DNA of 45,805 bases, from assembly GCA_045640565.1 (NCBI GenBank), contig JAZUFG010000009.1, forward strand, positions 1 through 45,805. Direction: 5' to 3'. Shown here in pieces: positions 1 through 8,806 of the stretch (positions are counted from its first letter, which is position 1; every line of letters starts with the position of its first letter). The position numbers and the translations under genes were made by a program. The stretch comes from RGIG3159 sp045640565. GTDB taxonomy: Bacteria; Bacillota; Clostridia; Oscillospirales; Oscillospiraceae. The notes beneath the pieces are model-generated. The model saw only the letters and a list, made by a program, of their open reading frames with translations. It did no database searches and had not been told where the DNA came from.

Positions 1-97
1 CACCTCCACGTGCTCTGTAGTGTGCCTGCTTCCTCAAGTACAGTTTAACAGATTTTTTGAATAGCTGCGTTAGAGGCACTGGGTTTCATGCCTTTTT

Positions 98-523
98 GTG
101 CCTTGTAGCGCAGCGGAAAGGTATGGTCATATATATGGAAAAATCAAAGGAGATATCGGACAAATAATACGAAAACTATGTGAATGGAAGGGGGTAGAGA
201 TAATAGAAGCAGAAGCATGCCCGGATCACATCCACCTGTTAGTATCCATACCACCGAAAATCAGCGTATCAAGCTTTATGGGGTATTTAAAGGGAAAGAG
301 TAGCTTGATGATATTTGACAAGCATGCAAATTTAAAATACCGATACGGGAACAGAGAGTTTTGGTGCAGAGGGTACTATGTGGACACTGTAGGGAAGAAC
401 AAACGGGCAATTGCAGAATATATACGAAATCAGCTGCAAGAAGATCTGGCGTATGAACAGATGAGCATAAAAGAATTAGTGGACCCGTTTACGGGAGAGC
501 CAGTAAACGCAAGCAAAAAATAG
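98..523 (+). pseudogene. tnpA: IS200/IS605-family TnpA transposase, N-terminus degraded
   Basis: Y1 (HUH) transposase that moves single-stranded DNA by a 5'-phosphotyrosine intermediate. The HUH motif is seen in PDHIHLLVSIPP, followed by the very typical SSFMGYLKGKSSLM, NREFW and GYYVDTVG blocks. The likely nucleophile is the Tyr of AEYIRNQ. Intact family members begin about 25-30 residues earlier with a conserved HWVCKYHIVFTPKYRRK-like strand. Here that part is scrambled: the frame is open only from about position 74, after a TAG at 71-73, and reads WVSCLFVPCSAAE, suggesting substitutions or a small frameshift. A GTG at 98 is the first usable start. No tnpB accompanies it. It is probably inactive but recent, because the remaining 85% is well conserved. 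Confidence 0.8.
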
Positions 524-640
524 CCAACCGCTTTAGCGGCAGCTAGGGACCGCTTGCGGTTGGCAGATTTTCAGAGGGCTTTAGCCCCGCCAGTACCAGC
601 GGCTTATAGCCGCGAGCAAACCACCGGCTTAGCCGGTGGT
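523..640 (+). repeat. Right-end hairpin cluster of the IS200/IS605 element
   Basis: Directly after the transposase stop come four nested or successive palindromes. Outer arms lie at 523-531 and 556-564 (gccaaccgc/gcggttggc); a short GGGCT/AGCCC hairpin at 576-587; a GCGGCT/AGCCGC hairpin at 599-613; and a perfect 9-bp stem with TTA loop at 620-640. IS200/IS605 elements are recognised by subterminal hairpins rather than inverted repeats, so the last hairpin probably marks the functional right end. No matching left-end hairpin is visible in positions 1-97. Confidence 0.65.
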
Positions 641-667
641 TATGATTATCTTGCCGGCATTGCGGTC

Positions 668-706
668 AAAAAACCTAAGGCGTGTGTCTGTCCTGCAGGC
701 CTTTTT
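668..706 (-). terminator. Possible terminator of the EAL gene
   Basis: Read on the minus strand just after the stop codon, a short AAGGC/GCCTT stem with a long loop is followed by AGG and six T. The stem is weak. Confidence 0.35.
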
Positions 707-712
707 TGCCAG

Positions 713-2647
713 CTATTCATTTTGATGTTTTATGCAAAGTGCTTCAAATTCTTTCTTCGGCAGGGGCCGGGAGAAGTAATAGCCCTGGATCATATCACAG
801 CCGAAGCTTTGCAGCATATCCAGGGTGTCCTGGTTTTCTACGCCCTCTGCAACTACGCTGTGGTCAATATCGTTGATAAGCTGTACGGTGTCCCGCAGGA
901 TTACCTGCGGATATTTTTTCTCAATGCCATCCAGGAAGGACTTGTCCAGCTTGATGATGCTCAGGGGGAGATCAATAATCCGCCGGGTGTCGGAATAACC
1001 GGTTCCGTAGTCATCCAAGCAGAAACGGAAGCCTGCGGATGCCAAAGCGTCCAGGTTGTTTTTAAGCTCTTCCGGGTTGAAAACCATGGCAGTTTCCGTA
1101 ATTTCGAGGGCAAGCTGTTCCGGGGAAACGCCATACTGCCGCACGATTTTCAGAATTCGGGAGGGCAGGTCTGCCTGTACGCATTCCAGTGCGGAAAGAT
1201 TGAGTTCCAGATAGGAAAGCCCTAACTTCTGGAAATCCTCACTGCTGATGAAAGCACAGGCCGTTTCCAACACATAGTCGCTGATTTGCTGGATCATGCC
1301 GGACTTCTCCGCTGCCGGGATGAAGATCTCCGGCGATACAAATCCGTATTCCGGATCATTTAGACGGATTAAGGCTTCTGCGGAGACAAATTTCTTCTGG
1401 GAACAGGAATAAATCGGCTGATAGTAGAGTTCAAAGCGCTTGTTCTGAATGGCGTCCGCCAGGATTTTGTTGATATTCAGAAGAATCCTTTGGTAGTTTC
1501 CCTGGAAAAGCTCCGAAGCATATTCCACTTTGCCCGCAGGCAGACCGTCCAGCTTTCCCTCTGCAAAACTCAGGAAATCTTCATATTCCGGAATGTCTTT
1601 TGGGATGGACACCAAGCAGAGGGCGCTTTCAATCCGAAGCTCCGTGCCCGCAAAGCGAATTGTGCTGTTAAACTTCTTTGCCAGAATCTGCGCAAGGGCT
1701 TCCAGAGATTCCCTGTCCTTATTGTGGGAGAAGACATAGTATTCGCCTAATCTTCCTGAGAAAAGCTCTGCTTTGAAGCCCAATCGGGCCACATGGGAGG
1801 AAATCTGGTTTGCGCAGTCCCTCAGGAAAAGATGTGCCATATCGTAGCCCAGCATCTCTGTCAGCGCACGGGTCTTCTTCATGTGGATCAGGAGCGCGGA
1901 GCAATCCTTGCAGTTGAAATAGGCCCGTTTGGCGCAGCTTTCAAAGGCGGTAACATTGTTCAGACCGGTGATGCTGTTCTGAAGCTCCTCCGGCTTTTGA
2001 ATGTTGGTGTAAACAAAGATAAGAGCCAAGGCATTCAGGAAAAGCTCAACCGTAAGGGCAGGAACGAGGAATTGAACAATGACAGCAGCCAGAATGAAGG
2101 GGTAGGGAGCAAAAAGGGTGAGGATCCAGGAAACGGAGAAAAGCTTCCGGAATTCCAGGATAAAGACGACTCCGGCCAGCATATAGAAAGCCCCGACGAT
2201 GTAGCCGATCAGGAAGGCGTTTCCCCGGATATAGACGTCATTTTCGTCAATATGGAAGATATCCAGCAGACCAACGCAGTTCCCGAGGAAAGCAAGAAAA
2301 TAAATCACGATAGGAAAAAGAATCAGGAACGATTTGGACTTGTTGGAGAAAACCTTGTGCCAAGCATCCGTAAGGGAAATCAGATACACAAGATAGAAGA
2401 CAGGTGTGAGGGTATGCAAAAGCAAATATGCGGAATGAAAGAAGAATTTACCGAATACATGGCCGGCCCCGCTGTTGTCCAGGCTGACAGCAATGATGTC
2501 CATGACGGTTGTCAGAAGAACTTCAGCAACCGAAAGGATGAAAGCACGGTTTCCGTTGGCTGTTCCTACCCTCCGGAAGAGAGCAGAGAGAAGAATGACG
2601 GAGAGGATACCCAAAGCCGCATAATTGAAATAGACGATCTTTAACAT
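713..2647 (-). CDS. Membrane c-di-GMP phosphodiesterase (7TM, degenerate GGDEF, EAL)
   Basis: A 644-residue signalling protein predicted to hydrolyse cyclic di-GMP at the membrane. Residues 1 to about 220 hold roughly seven hydrophobic segments. About 225-375 form a GGDEF-like domain whose signature is lost (GRLGEYYVF in its place), so cyclase activity is unlikely and it may be a GTP-sensing or structural module. About 390-640 are an EAL domain with the key motifs intact: AEALIR, LEITETA, DDYGTGYS, IKLDKSF and AEGVEN. The ATG at 2645-2647 has no good Shine-Dalgarno sequence, and no other in-frame start lies upstream. It has its own promoter at 2698-2726 and is separated from ribF by a terminator. 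The ligand of the membrane sensor cannot be told from sequence. Confidence 0.88.
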   Translation of the reverse strand: MLKIVYFNYAALGILSVILLSALFRRVGTANGNRAFILSVAEVLLTTVMDIIAVSLDNSGAGHVFGKFFFHSAYLLLHTLTPVFYLVYLISLTDAWHKVFSNKSKSFLILFPIVIYFLAFLGNCVGLLDIFHIDENDVYIRGNAFLIGYIVGAFYMLAGVVFILEFRKLFSVSWILTLFAPYPFILAAVIVQFLVPALTVELFLNALALIFVYTNIQKPEELQNSITGLNNVTAFESCAKRAYFNCKDCSALLIHMKKTRALTEMLGYDMAHLFLRDCANQISSHVARLGFKAELFSGRLGEYYVFSHNKDRESLEALAQILAKKFNSTIRFAGTELRIESALCLVSIPKDIPEYEDFLSFAEGKLDGLPAGKVEYASELFQGNYQRILLNINKILADAIQNKRFELYYQPIYSCSQKKFVSAEALIRLNDPEYGFVSPEIFIPAAEKSGMIQQISDYVLETACAFISSEDFQKLGLSYLELNLSALECVQADLPSRILKIVRQYGVSPEQLALEITETAMVFNPEELKNNLDALASAGFRFCLDDYGTGYSDTRRIIDLPLSIIKLDKSFLDGIEKKYPQVILRDTVQLINDIDHSVVAEGVENQDTLDMLQSFGCDMIQGYYFSRPLPKKEFEALCIKHQNE

Positions 2648-2697
2648 AGCCGCACATCGATCCGTTGAACGGAATTCCTTTTCTTCATTATGTGTTC

Positions 2698-2726
2698 ACC
2701 ATATCATAAAAGAAGACAAAATGCAA
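2698..2726 (-). promoter_or_regulatory. Sigma-A promoter of the EAL gene
   Basis: On the minus strand, TTGCAT (2721-2726), 17-bp spacer, TATGGT (2698-2703). Transcription would start near 2691, leaving a leader of about 44 nt. Confidence 0.55.
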
Positions 2727-2731
2727 GAAGA

Positions 2732-2753
2732 AACGCTGCCCAAAGGCAGCGTT
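2732..2753 (-). terminator. Terminator at the end of the ribF operon
   Basis: Perfect 9-bp stem AACGCTGCC/GGCAGCGTT with a 4-nt loop, followed on the minus strand by a T-rich run (TTTCTTCTT). It closes the rimP-to-ribF transcription unit. Confidence 0.75.
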
Positions 2754-2769
2754 TTCGGTATTATTGACT

Positions 2770-3663
2770 TTATTTTATTTCTCGGAGATAGTTCTGCGCT
2801 TTTTTCGCGTCCCGCAGGATGGCGTTCCGCAATTCTTCCGGGGAAGAGAAGGTCTGTTCCGGGCGGAGATAGGAGTGAAAGAAGACCTGAATTTCCTGCC
2901 CATAGAGGTCTCCGGAGAAATCCGGGATCCAGCTCTCCAGCGTGGAGGTGTTCCCCCCCAGGGTGGGACAGGTTCCGTAATTGGTCACGGCGGGATAGGT
3001 CATCCCGTCAAAGGAAATTTCCGTGGCATAGACACCGGGGGCAAGAACAGGAGTCTGCCCGGAGAGATCCAGATTTGCGGTGGGGGTTCCCCAAGTCCTG
3101 CCCAACTGCTTGCCGGGGATCACCTCTCCGGAGAGAAGATAGGGGTGTCCGAGCAGACGGTTTGCCTCTTCTGTTTTGCCATCCAGCAGAAGCTCCCGGA
3201 TGAGCGTAGAGTGGACGGGAACACCGTCCAGGCGGAATTCGGGGAGGACATCACAGCCGAGATTGTGGGCGGCGCAGAAGTCCCGCAGGCGCTGCGCATT
3301 TCCAAGCCCCAAATGGCCGAAGCGATAGTCAAAGCCGCAGACCAGGTGGCAGGCATGAAGTTTTTCCAGGAGGATATTCCCAAGAAAGTCGTCCCAGCCC
3401 AGCTCCATCATTTCCCGGTCAAAGGGGAGAAAGACCACTTCATCAAGCCCGTAAAGACTGCGGATCCAATATTCCCGCTCCTTCATGCCGGAGAGAAGGG
3501 GAGGCGTTATGCCCGAAAGAAGGGAGGCGGGCTGCCGGTCAAAGCTGACGGCAAGAGACTTGCAGCTCAAAGAGTCTCCAAGCTCCCTTGCCCGCCGCAG
3601 CAGACTTCCGTGTCCCAGATGGACTCCGTCAAAGAAGCCCAGGGCAATTACGCTTTGTTCCAT
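2770..3663 (-). CDS. ribF: Bifunctional riboflavin kinase / FAD synthetase
   Basis: Converts riboflavin to FMN and then FAD in the cytoplasm. The N-terminal adenylyltransferase half shows GFFDGVHLGH (nucleotidyltransferase HxGH, residues 15-18), CGFDYRFG and HSTLIREL. The C-terminal flavokinase half, from about residue 180, has GRTWGTPTANLDL with the PTAN motif, then PAVTNYGTCPT. At 297 residues it is close to the usual 300-315. It starts 3 nt after the truB stop, so the two are probably translationally coupled. This is the usual last gene of the infB-rbfA-truB-ribF neighbourhood in Firmicutes. Confidence 0.95.
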   Translation of the reverse strand: MEQSVIALGFFDGVHLGHGSLLRRARELGDSLSCKSLAVSFDRQPASLLSGITPPLLSGMKEREYWIRSLYGLDEVVFLPFDREMMELGWDDFLGNILLEKLHACHLVCGFDYRFGHLGLGNAQRLRDFCAAHNLGCDVLPEFRLDGVPVHSTLIRELLLDGKTEEANRLLGHPYLLSGEVIPGKQLGRTWGTPTANLDLSGQTPVLAPGVYATEISFDGMTYPAVTNYGTCPTLGGNTSTLESWIPDFSGDLYGQEIQVFFHSYLRPEQTFSSPEELRNAILRDAKKAQNYLREIK

Positions 3664-3666
3664 AAA

Positions 3667-4524
3667 TCATTCCACCTCAAAGAAACTCTTAACGGTGACC
3701 AGTTCGCCGGACTTTTCTTCCGCCAGCATGAGGAAGGTCCCCTCGGGGCCGTAAACCCGGTAGCGTCCCGGAGTCAGGTCCTCCCTGGGGATGGGGTTTC
3801 CGTGCCTGCAGCGGACTTCCTCTTTTTCCGAAAGGCTGCAGGCGGGAAGGTCTGTAAAGAGGGAATCCACGGGGAGAACTTTGGCTTCTCCCGAAAGGAT
3901 CTGCTCCATGGAAAAGGCCTTTTCAATGCGATAAGCCCCGGCCTGGGTCCGGCGAAGGGAGTTCATGCAGGCACCGCAGCCCAAAGACTGCCCCAGATCG
4001 TGGCAGACGGTCCTGGCGTAAGTGCCCTTGCTGCAGAGAAGACGAAAAAGGGCATCCTTTCCGTCAAAGGAGAGAAGCTCCAGCTCTTTAAGCTCAACCG
4101 GGCGGGGTGTGCGTTCTGCGTCCTTTCCCTCCCGGGCAAGCTCATAGAGTTTTTTTCCGTGGATCTTTATTGCGGAATACATGGGAGGGAGCTGCATCTG
4201 CGGCCCCTGCATTTTTTGAAGAGCTGCGCGGAGGGTGTCCTCGGAAAGCTCTGCTTCGGATTCGGAGAGGACGCTTCCGGTGATATCCTGAGTGTCGGTG
4301 ACGACTCCCAGACGAAGGCCCACCAGATATTCCTTCTCCGCATTCTCAAAAAAGGGAACGGCCCTGGTGGCTCGGCCGAAAAAGACGGGAAGAACGCCTG
4401 TAGCCATGGGATCCAGGGTCCCTCCATGGCCCACCCGGCGCTCATGGAAAACGCCCCGGAGCTTGGCCGTCACATCCTGACTGGTCCAGCCCTCGGGCTT
4501 GTCTACGATCAGAATACCGGTCAT
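3667..4524 (-). CDS. truB: tRNA pseudouridine-55 synthase
   Basis: Makes pseudouridine 55 in the T-loop of tRNAs. The N-terminus reads TGILIVDKPEGWTSQ, and the catalytic Asp38 lies in GHGGTLDPMATGVL. SKGTYARTVCHDLG and a C-terminal PUA-like region follow. At 285 residues it is of normal size. Its start overlaps the nrnA stop by 4 nt (ATGA), a sign of translational coupling. Confidence 0.96.
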   Translation of the reverse strand: MTGILIVDKPEGWTSQDVTAKLRGVFHERRVGHGGTLDPMATGVLPVFFGRATRAVPFFENAEKEYLVGLRLGVVTDTQDITGSVLSESEAELSEDTLRAALQKMQGPQMQLPPMYSAIKIHGKKLYELAREGKDAERTPRPVELKELELLSFDGKDALFRLLCSKGTYARTVCHDLGQSLGCGACMNSLRRTQAGAYRIEKAFSMEQILSGEAKVLPVDSLFTDLPACSLSEKEEVRCRHGNPIPREDLTPGRYRVYGPEGTFLMLAEEKSGELVTVKSFFEVE

Positions 4525-5483
4525 GCCTTTGGCTCCATGGAAAGGCCGGTGACCTCTGCAATGGCGGAAAGAAGCTTTTCATGAAGTTCCGGAAGAGAAC
4601 AGTCCATGGCAGCTCCGGCGGCTGCAGTGTGTCCGCCCCCGCCCAAGAGAGAGCAAATCTTGGAAGCATCCCAAAGCCGACTGTCCGTCCGCAGGGAGAT
4701 TTTGCTCTGCCCCGTGGGCAGGTCCCGCAGGAGGCCGCCGATTTCCACACCCTCCATGTTCCGGGAGAAGCCGGCCAGAGAATCCAGATCGTCCTCGCTG
4801 GCCTTGATGACATTGTTGACGGCGATGGGAAGGGTACAGAGCCCTACTTTTCCGCCGGCATAAAGCTCCATGTGTTCCGTGAGATAGGATTCTACCTCCA
4901 GCCGGGACTTGGACTTGATTTCAAAAATCGTGTGATTGATATTGGCGTTGTCTGCACCGTATTCCAGCAGGTCTGCCGCGGTACGCAGAGTCTGCGGACT
5001 TGTGTTGGCATAGCGGAAGCAGCCCGTATCTGTGGATACGCCCACATAGAGGGCATTGGCAATGGCAGGGGTGATCTCCGCCTTCATTTCCAAAAGGATC
5101 TTGTAAACCAGCTCTGCGCAGGCACCGCATTCGGCCTCCAGGCAAGTCCGGGCGGCAAAGCCGTCATTGCTCCCGTGATGGTCAATGCAGTATTCTACTG
5201 CTCCGGAGTAATTGAGAGGAAGCTGAACGGGGGAGGAAATATCCGTGCTGACAATGCAGCCATCGGGGTTCTCGCAGGTCATACCTTCCAAATAACAGGC
5301 ATAACGCTCCGTGATTTGAGGATTGCGCAGGACGGAAGCTTTTTTCCCCAGCTGACGCAGAGCAGCACAGAGAGCGGAAGCGCAGCCGACGGTATCTCCG
5401 TCCGGACGGCGGTGGGTCAGAATCGTATAATTGTCATGGCTGAGGAGAAACTCCGCAGCTTCCTTAGGACTCTGATTCGTCAT
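4521..5483 (-). CDS. nrnA: DHH-family nanoRNase / pAp phosphatase
   Basis: Predicted to degrade 2-5 nt RNAs and/or dephosphorylate 3'-phosphoadenosine 5'-phosphate with Mn2+. Metal motifs are HRRPDGD (residues 24-30), a central Asp (VSTD, 78-81) and DHH at 101-103. VSTDTGCF and the DHHA1 glycine loop GGGGHTAAAG near the C-terminus follow. The start at 5483 is chosen because AAAGGAG lies 9 nt upstream and gives the family-like N-terminus MTNQSPKEAAEFL; the frame is open further upstream. The start lies 20 nt inside rbfA, so the two are coupled. Confidence 0.92.
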   Translation of the reverse strand: MTNQSPKEAAEFLLSHDNYTILTHRRPDGDTVGCASALCAALRQLGKKASVLRNPQITERYACYLEGMTCENPDGCIVSTDISSPVQLPLNYSGAVEYCIDHHGSNDGFAARTCLEAECGACAELVYKILLEMKAEITPAIANALYVGVSTDTGCFRYANTSPQTLRTAADLLEYGADNANINHTIFEIKSKSRLEVESYLTEHMELYAGGKVGLCTLPIAVNNVIKASEDDLDSLAGFSRNMEGVEIGGLLRDLPTGQSKISLRTDSRLWDASKICSLLGGGGHTAAAGAAMDCSLPELHEKLLSAIAEVTGLSMEPKA

Positions 5484-5838
5484 TTTGTTTTTTCTCCTTT
5501 GCTTCCAGGGAACTGAGCAGGGCATAGAGCTCGGCACCCTTGGTGATGGAGTCATCCTCCACGAAAATCAGCTCGGGGGTATAGCGGAGCTGAAGCTTGG
5601 CACCCAAATCTCTGCGAAGAAAACCGGAGGCAGACTTAAGACCCTTCAAGGCGTCCTTGGCTTTGTCCTTTTGGAGCACGCTGACATATATTTTGGAGTA
5701 GCGGAGGTCACCTGTGGTGTCCACATGGGTAATGGAAATCATCAGATTTTGCACCCGGGGGTCCTTCAGAGTGCGAAGGTCCGCAGCAATGACCTTTTTG
5801 ATTTCTTCATTTATTCCGTTAATTCTTTGCTGTGACAT
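5464..5838 (-). CDS. rbfA: 30S ribosome-binding factor A
   Basis: Small KH-fold assembly factor that binds the 30S subunit and helps mature the 16S 5' end. It shows the typical INEEIKKVIAADL start, the DPRV strand and FVEDDSI near the end. At 124 residues it is standard. It lies downstream of infB, as in most bacteria. Its 3' end overlaps nrnA by 20 nt. Confidence 0.95.
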   Translation of the reverse strand: MSQQRINGINEEIKKVIAADLRTLKDPRVQNLMISITHVDTTGDLRYSKIYVSVLQKDKAKDALKGLKSASGFLRRDLGAKLQLRYTPELIFVEDDSITKGAELYALLSSLEAKEKKQNDESES

Positions 5839-5859
5839 GGAATCTCCTTTTCAAAGAGC

Positions 5860-5879
5860 GGGCGGCATGGGAGCCGCCC
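5860..5879 (-). other. Intercistronic hairpin between infB and rbfA
   Basis: Seven-bp GGGCGGC/GCCGCCC stem with a 6-nt loop in the 126-nt gap, followed on the minus strand by GCTCTTTG and then the rbfA ribosome-binding site. The T-run is too weak for a confident terminator. It may be an mRNA processing or stability element. Confidence 0.4.
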
Positions 5880-5964
5880 GGTGAGTTCATATATTCGGTT
5901 TTCCTTCCTGCCGGAGCTTGATCTCCGCATTTGGGAAACCTTTTCTTTCACTCAGGTCGTTTTC

Positions 5965-8292
5965 TTAACGCTCCACTTCCTGCATGGTGAAGCATTCAAA
6001 GATGTCGCCTTCCTTGATGTCATTGTATTTCTCAATGGACATGCCGCATTCATAGCCGGAAACGACTTCTTTGACAGAATCCTTGAAACGCTGCAGGGAG
6101 CCTACATTGCCTTCGTGAACAACAATATTGTCCCGGAGAATACGGACCTGGGCATCTCTTGTGACCTTGCCGTCCTTCACGAAACAGCCGGCAATAGTGC
6201 CAACAGAGGAGACCTTGTAGGTCATGCGGACTTCGGCATGGCCGAGGATGGCTTCCTTGAAGGTGGGAGCGAGCATGCCCTTCATGGCCGCTTCGATCTC
6301 ATCAATGGCATCGTAAATGACCCGGTACATCCGCATGTCCACATTGTCTCGCTTGGCAGCGGCGGCAGCGGCATCATTGGGACGCACATTAAAGCCGACG
6401 ATAATGGCATTGGCAGTAGAGGCCAAGACCACATCGCTCTCATTGATGGCGCCGACACCGGCATGGATCACGGAGACCCGGACCTCTTCATTGCTGAGCT
6501 TGTTCAAAGAAGCCTTCACTGCTTCTGCGGAGCCCTGAACGTCTGCCTTGACAATCAGGTTCAGTTCCTTCATCTCGCCCTCCTGCATCTTGGCAAAGAG
6601 GTTGTCCAAAGTGATCTTTTGAGTCTGCTTGTTTAGGTCGTCCTTAATCTTCTGCTTTCTCTGCTCCACGAGCTGACGGGCCATGTGCTCGTCCTCAACG
6701 GCAGCAAAGTTGTCGCCCGGGGTGGGAACCTCGGCAAGACCGGTAATCTCCACAGGAACGGAGGGACCGGCGTGGCGGACATTCTTGCCCTTGTCGTCGG
6801 TCATCACGCGGACACGGCCTACGGCAGTACCGGCGATAATCACATCGCCCTGATTCAGGGTGCCGTTTTGGACCAGCAAGGTGGCGATGGGGCCTCTGTT
6901 TTTGTCCAGACGGGCTTCAATAACGGTACCCTTGGCAGCACGGTTGGGGTTGGCCTTCAGTTCGGCCATTTCGGCAGTCAGAGTGACGATTTCAAGCAGG
7001 TCGTCAATGCCCATGCCCGTCTTGGCGGAAATCCGGCAGACCTCGGTCTCACCGCCCCATTCTGCGGGGGTCAGGCCGTAGTTGGTCAGCTGGGAAAGGA
7101 TCACATCGGGATTTGCAGCGGGCTTATCCATTTTGTTGACGGCAACGATGATGGGAATATCAGCAGCCTTGGCGTGGTTGATGGCCTCAATGGTTTGGGG
7201 CATAATGCCGTCATCTGCAGCAACCACAAGGATGGCAATATCGGTACACATGGCACCGCGGGCACGCATTTCCGTAAAGGCTGCATGGCCCGGCGTATCC
7301 AGGAAGGTGATGGGCTTCCCGTTGATCTGAACGGTATAAGCGCCGATATGCTGGGTGATGCCGCCGGCCTCTCCGGAAACAACGTTGGTCTTCCGGACGG
7401 CGTCCAGAAGGGAAGTCTTGCCGTGGTCAACGTGGCCCATGACCACCACAACGGGAGGACGGCCCACGAGCTCTTCTTCCGTATCCTGATGGTCGTCAAA
7501 GAGCTTTTCTTCAATGGTGACAACAATTTCCTTCTCCACCCGGCAGCCCAGCTCGGTGGCAACGAATTCAGCGGTGTCAAAATCAATGTTCTGGTTAATG
7601 CCGGCCATGACCCCGTTCTTCATGAGGCATTTGATGACTTCACCGGCGGTTTTCTTCATCCGGGAAGCCAGCTCACCCACGGAAATCTCTTCGGGGATCT
7701 TGACGGTAAGGGGGGCTTTTTTGGCAATTTCCAGCTGGAGCCGGCGCATTTTTTCCTGCTCCTCGTTGCGGGATTTGCTGCCTTTGGCATTCAGATTCTT
7801 TTTCTGCTGCTGCTGTTTCTTGTTGCCGAATTTCTGCTTTCCGCCGGAGAAATTCCGTTCCCGTTCGGAAACCAGAGTATCCACACTGTCGTCAAAACGG
7901 GCAGAGTTGACGGTAACAGCGCTGGTGTCAACGACCCGGCGTTCCCGTTTCCGAGGTTCCTGGGCAACAGTGACCTTCTGCTCCTTAGCAGCTGGGGCAG
8001 GGCCCTTTGCGGGAGCTGTCTGAGGCGCCTTCTGCGGGACAGGCTTTTTCTCTGCAGGCTTTTCCTGCTTGGCAGGTGCCGGGGCAGGGGCAACGGCATA
8101 GACTTCTGCAATAGAACCGATCTGATTATGCAGAGTGATATAGTCAAAGATCACATTCAGCTGCTCGTCCTCCAAAGCCTGCGCATTGCTCTTGGGCTTT
8201 TCGTAATAGAGGGCGACAATGTCCATGATCTCCTTTGAGGTCATTTCAAAATCCTTGGCAATTTCCTTGATGCGGTATTTCGTAGTAATCAA
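5965..8292 (-). CDS. infB: Translation initiation factor IF-2
   Basis: GTPase that brings initiator tRNA to the 30S subunit. Order: an N-terminal IF2_N module (MITTKYRIKEIAKDFEMTSK), an Ala/Pro/Lys-rich linker of about 100 residues, a second IF2_N module, then the G domain with GHVDHGKTSLLDAVR (G1), DTPGHAAF (G3) and NKMDKP (G4), followed by the C-terminal domains. The start is placed at a TTG (8290-8292) because GGAGG ends 8 nt before it and the protein then begins as family members do. A TTG 15 nt upstream is also in frame but overlaps the ribosome-binding site. Length about 775 residues. Confidence 0.95.
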   Translation of the reverse strand: MITTKYRIKEIAKDFEMTSKEIMDIVALYYEKPKSNAQALEDEQLNVIFDYITLHNQIGSIAEVYAVAPAPAPAKQEKPAEKKPVPQKAPQTAPAKGPAPAAKEQKVTVAQEPRKRERRVVDTSAVTVNSARFDDSVDTLVSERERNFSGGKQKFGNKKQQQQKKNLNAKGSKSRNEEQEKMRRLQLEIAKKAPLTVKIPEEISVGELASRMKKTAGEVIKCLMKNGVMAGINQNIDFDTAEFVATELGCRVEKEIVVTIEEKLFDDHQDTEEELVGRPPVVVVMGHVDHGKTSLLDAVRKTNVVSGEAGGITQHIGAYTVQINGKPITFLDTPGHAAFTEMRARGAMCTDIAILVVAADDGIMPQTIEAINHAKAADIPIIVAVNKMDKPAANPDVILSQLTNYGLTPAEWGGETEVCRISAKTGMGIDDLLEIVTLTAEMAELKANPNRAAKGTVIEARLDKNRGPIATLLVQNGTLNQGDVIIAGTAVGRVRVMTDDKGKNVRHAGPSVPVEITGLAEVPTPGDNFAAVEDEHMARQLVEQRKQKIKDDLNKQTQKITLDNLFAKMQEGEMKELNLIVKADVQGSAEAVKASLNKLSNEEVRVSVIHAGVGAINESDVVLASTANAIIVGFNVRPNDAAAAAAKRDNVDMRMYRVIYDAIDEIEAAMKGMLAPTFKEAILGHAEVRMTYKVSSVGTIAGCFVKDGKVTRDAQVRILRDNIVVHEGNVGSLQRFKDSVKEVVSGYECGMSIEKYNDIKEGDIFECFTMQEVER

Positions 8293-8377
8293 ATGGGCCA
8301 CCTCCAAAATCCTTGGGCAGGCCCCGAATCATCAGCTCCGGGTCCCGTCCGTTCCAAACGGCTTGCGCCGCCATTTC

Positions 8378-8806
8378 TTATCTTGTTTTCATTTTCTTAC
8401 CGTTTCTTTTGTTGGAAAGATGCGCTTTTTCTTCTTTCCTGCGCTCATCCACTCGCCGGGAGCGCTCTTCCAGATCCGCAAGGAGTTCCGAATAATTTTC
8501 CCTGGGCTCCAAAGTTTTGGCAAAAGCGAGAGCAAGACGCACATCCGTGATGCTGGCAATGGCACAGCTGCTTGTTCCGATAGCTGCGCCCAGATCATCT
8601 TTGCTGCAGTCCAGCTGGATCCAAGGCTGCTTTGTTCCGGCAACAAAGCTCTTCACTCTGCGAACCGTATGGGGGGAAGCATCCTTGGCTAAGAGAGTCA
8701 GCCTGGCGTGCTGCGATCTGCAGGCGGCGCCGACGGGCTCCTCACCGGCTTCGATCAGTCTCGCCTTTCTGGCGATGGAGAGAAGCTGAAGGGATTCCTG
8801 TTTCAT
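8378..8806 (-). CDS. ylxQ: L7Ae/L30e-family ribosome-associated protein YlxQ
   Basis: Small RNA-binding protein of the L7Ae/L30e/Gadd45 superfamily, which binds kink-turn RNA; its role is poorly defined. The family fold shows in LLSIARKARLIEAGEEPV, the LLAKDASP strand-helix, and the DDLGAAIGTSS and ALAFAK segments. A Lys/Arg-rich tail of about 40 residues follows the fold. It overlaps the preceding rnpM by 4 nt and lies before infB, the standard Firmicute order. Confidence 0.88.
   Translation of the reverse strand: MKQESLQLLSIARKARLIEAGEEPVGAACRSQHARLTLLAKDASPHTVRRVKSFVAGTKQPWIQLDCSKDDLGAAIGTSSCAIASITDVRLALAFAKTLEPRENYSELLADLEERSRRVDERRKEEKAHLSNKRNGKKMKTR

Noticed and set aside
674..686. Thirteen bases shared with the terminator at 27952-27964 (CCTAAGGCGTGTG)
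   Set aside because: Both lie in hairpins at gene ends. A single 13-base match in unrelated terminators is more likely chance or convergent than a repeat family.
2764..4584. Open frame of 606 codons on the plus strand across ribF and truB
   Set aside because: It crosses two conserved minus-strand genes and their junction, has no start signal, and shows no family motif.
6685..8238. Open frame of 517 codons on the plus strand opposite infB
   Set aside because: Antisense shadow of IF-2; Gly/His/Asn-rich composition follows from the reverse complement of its codons.
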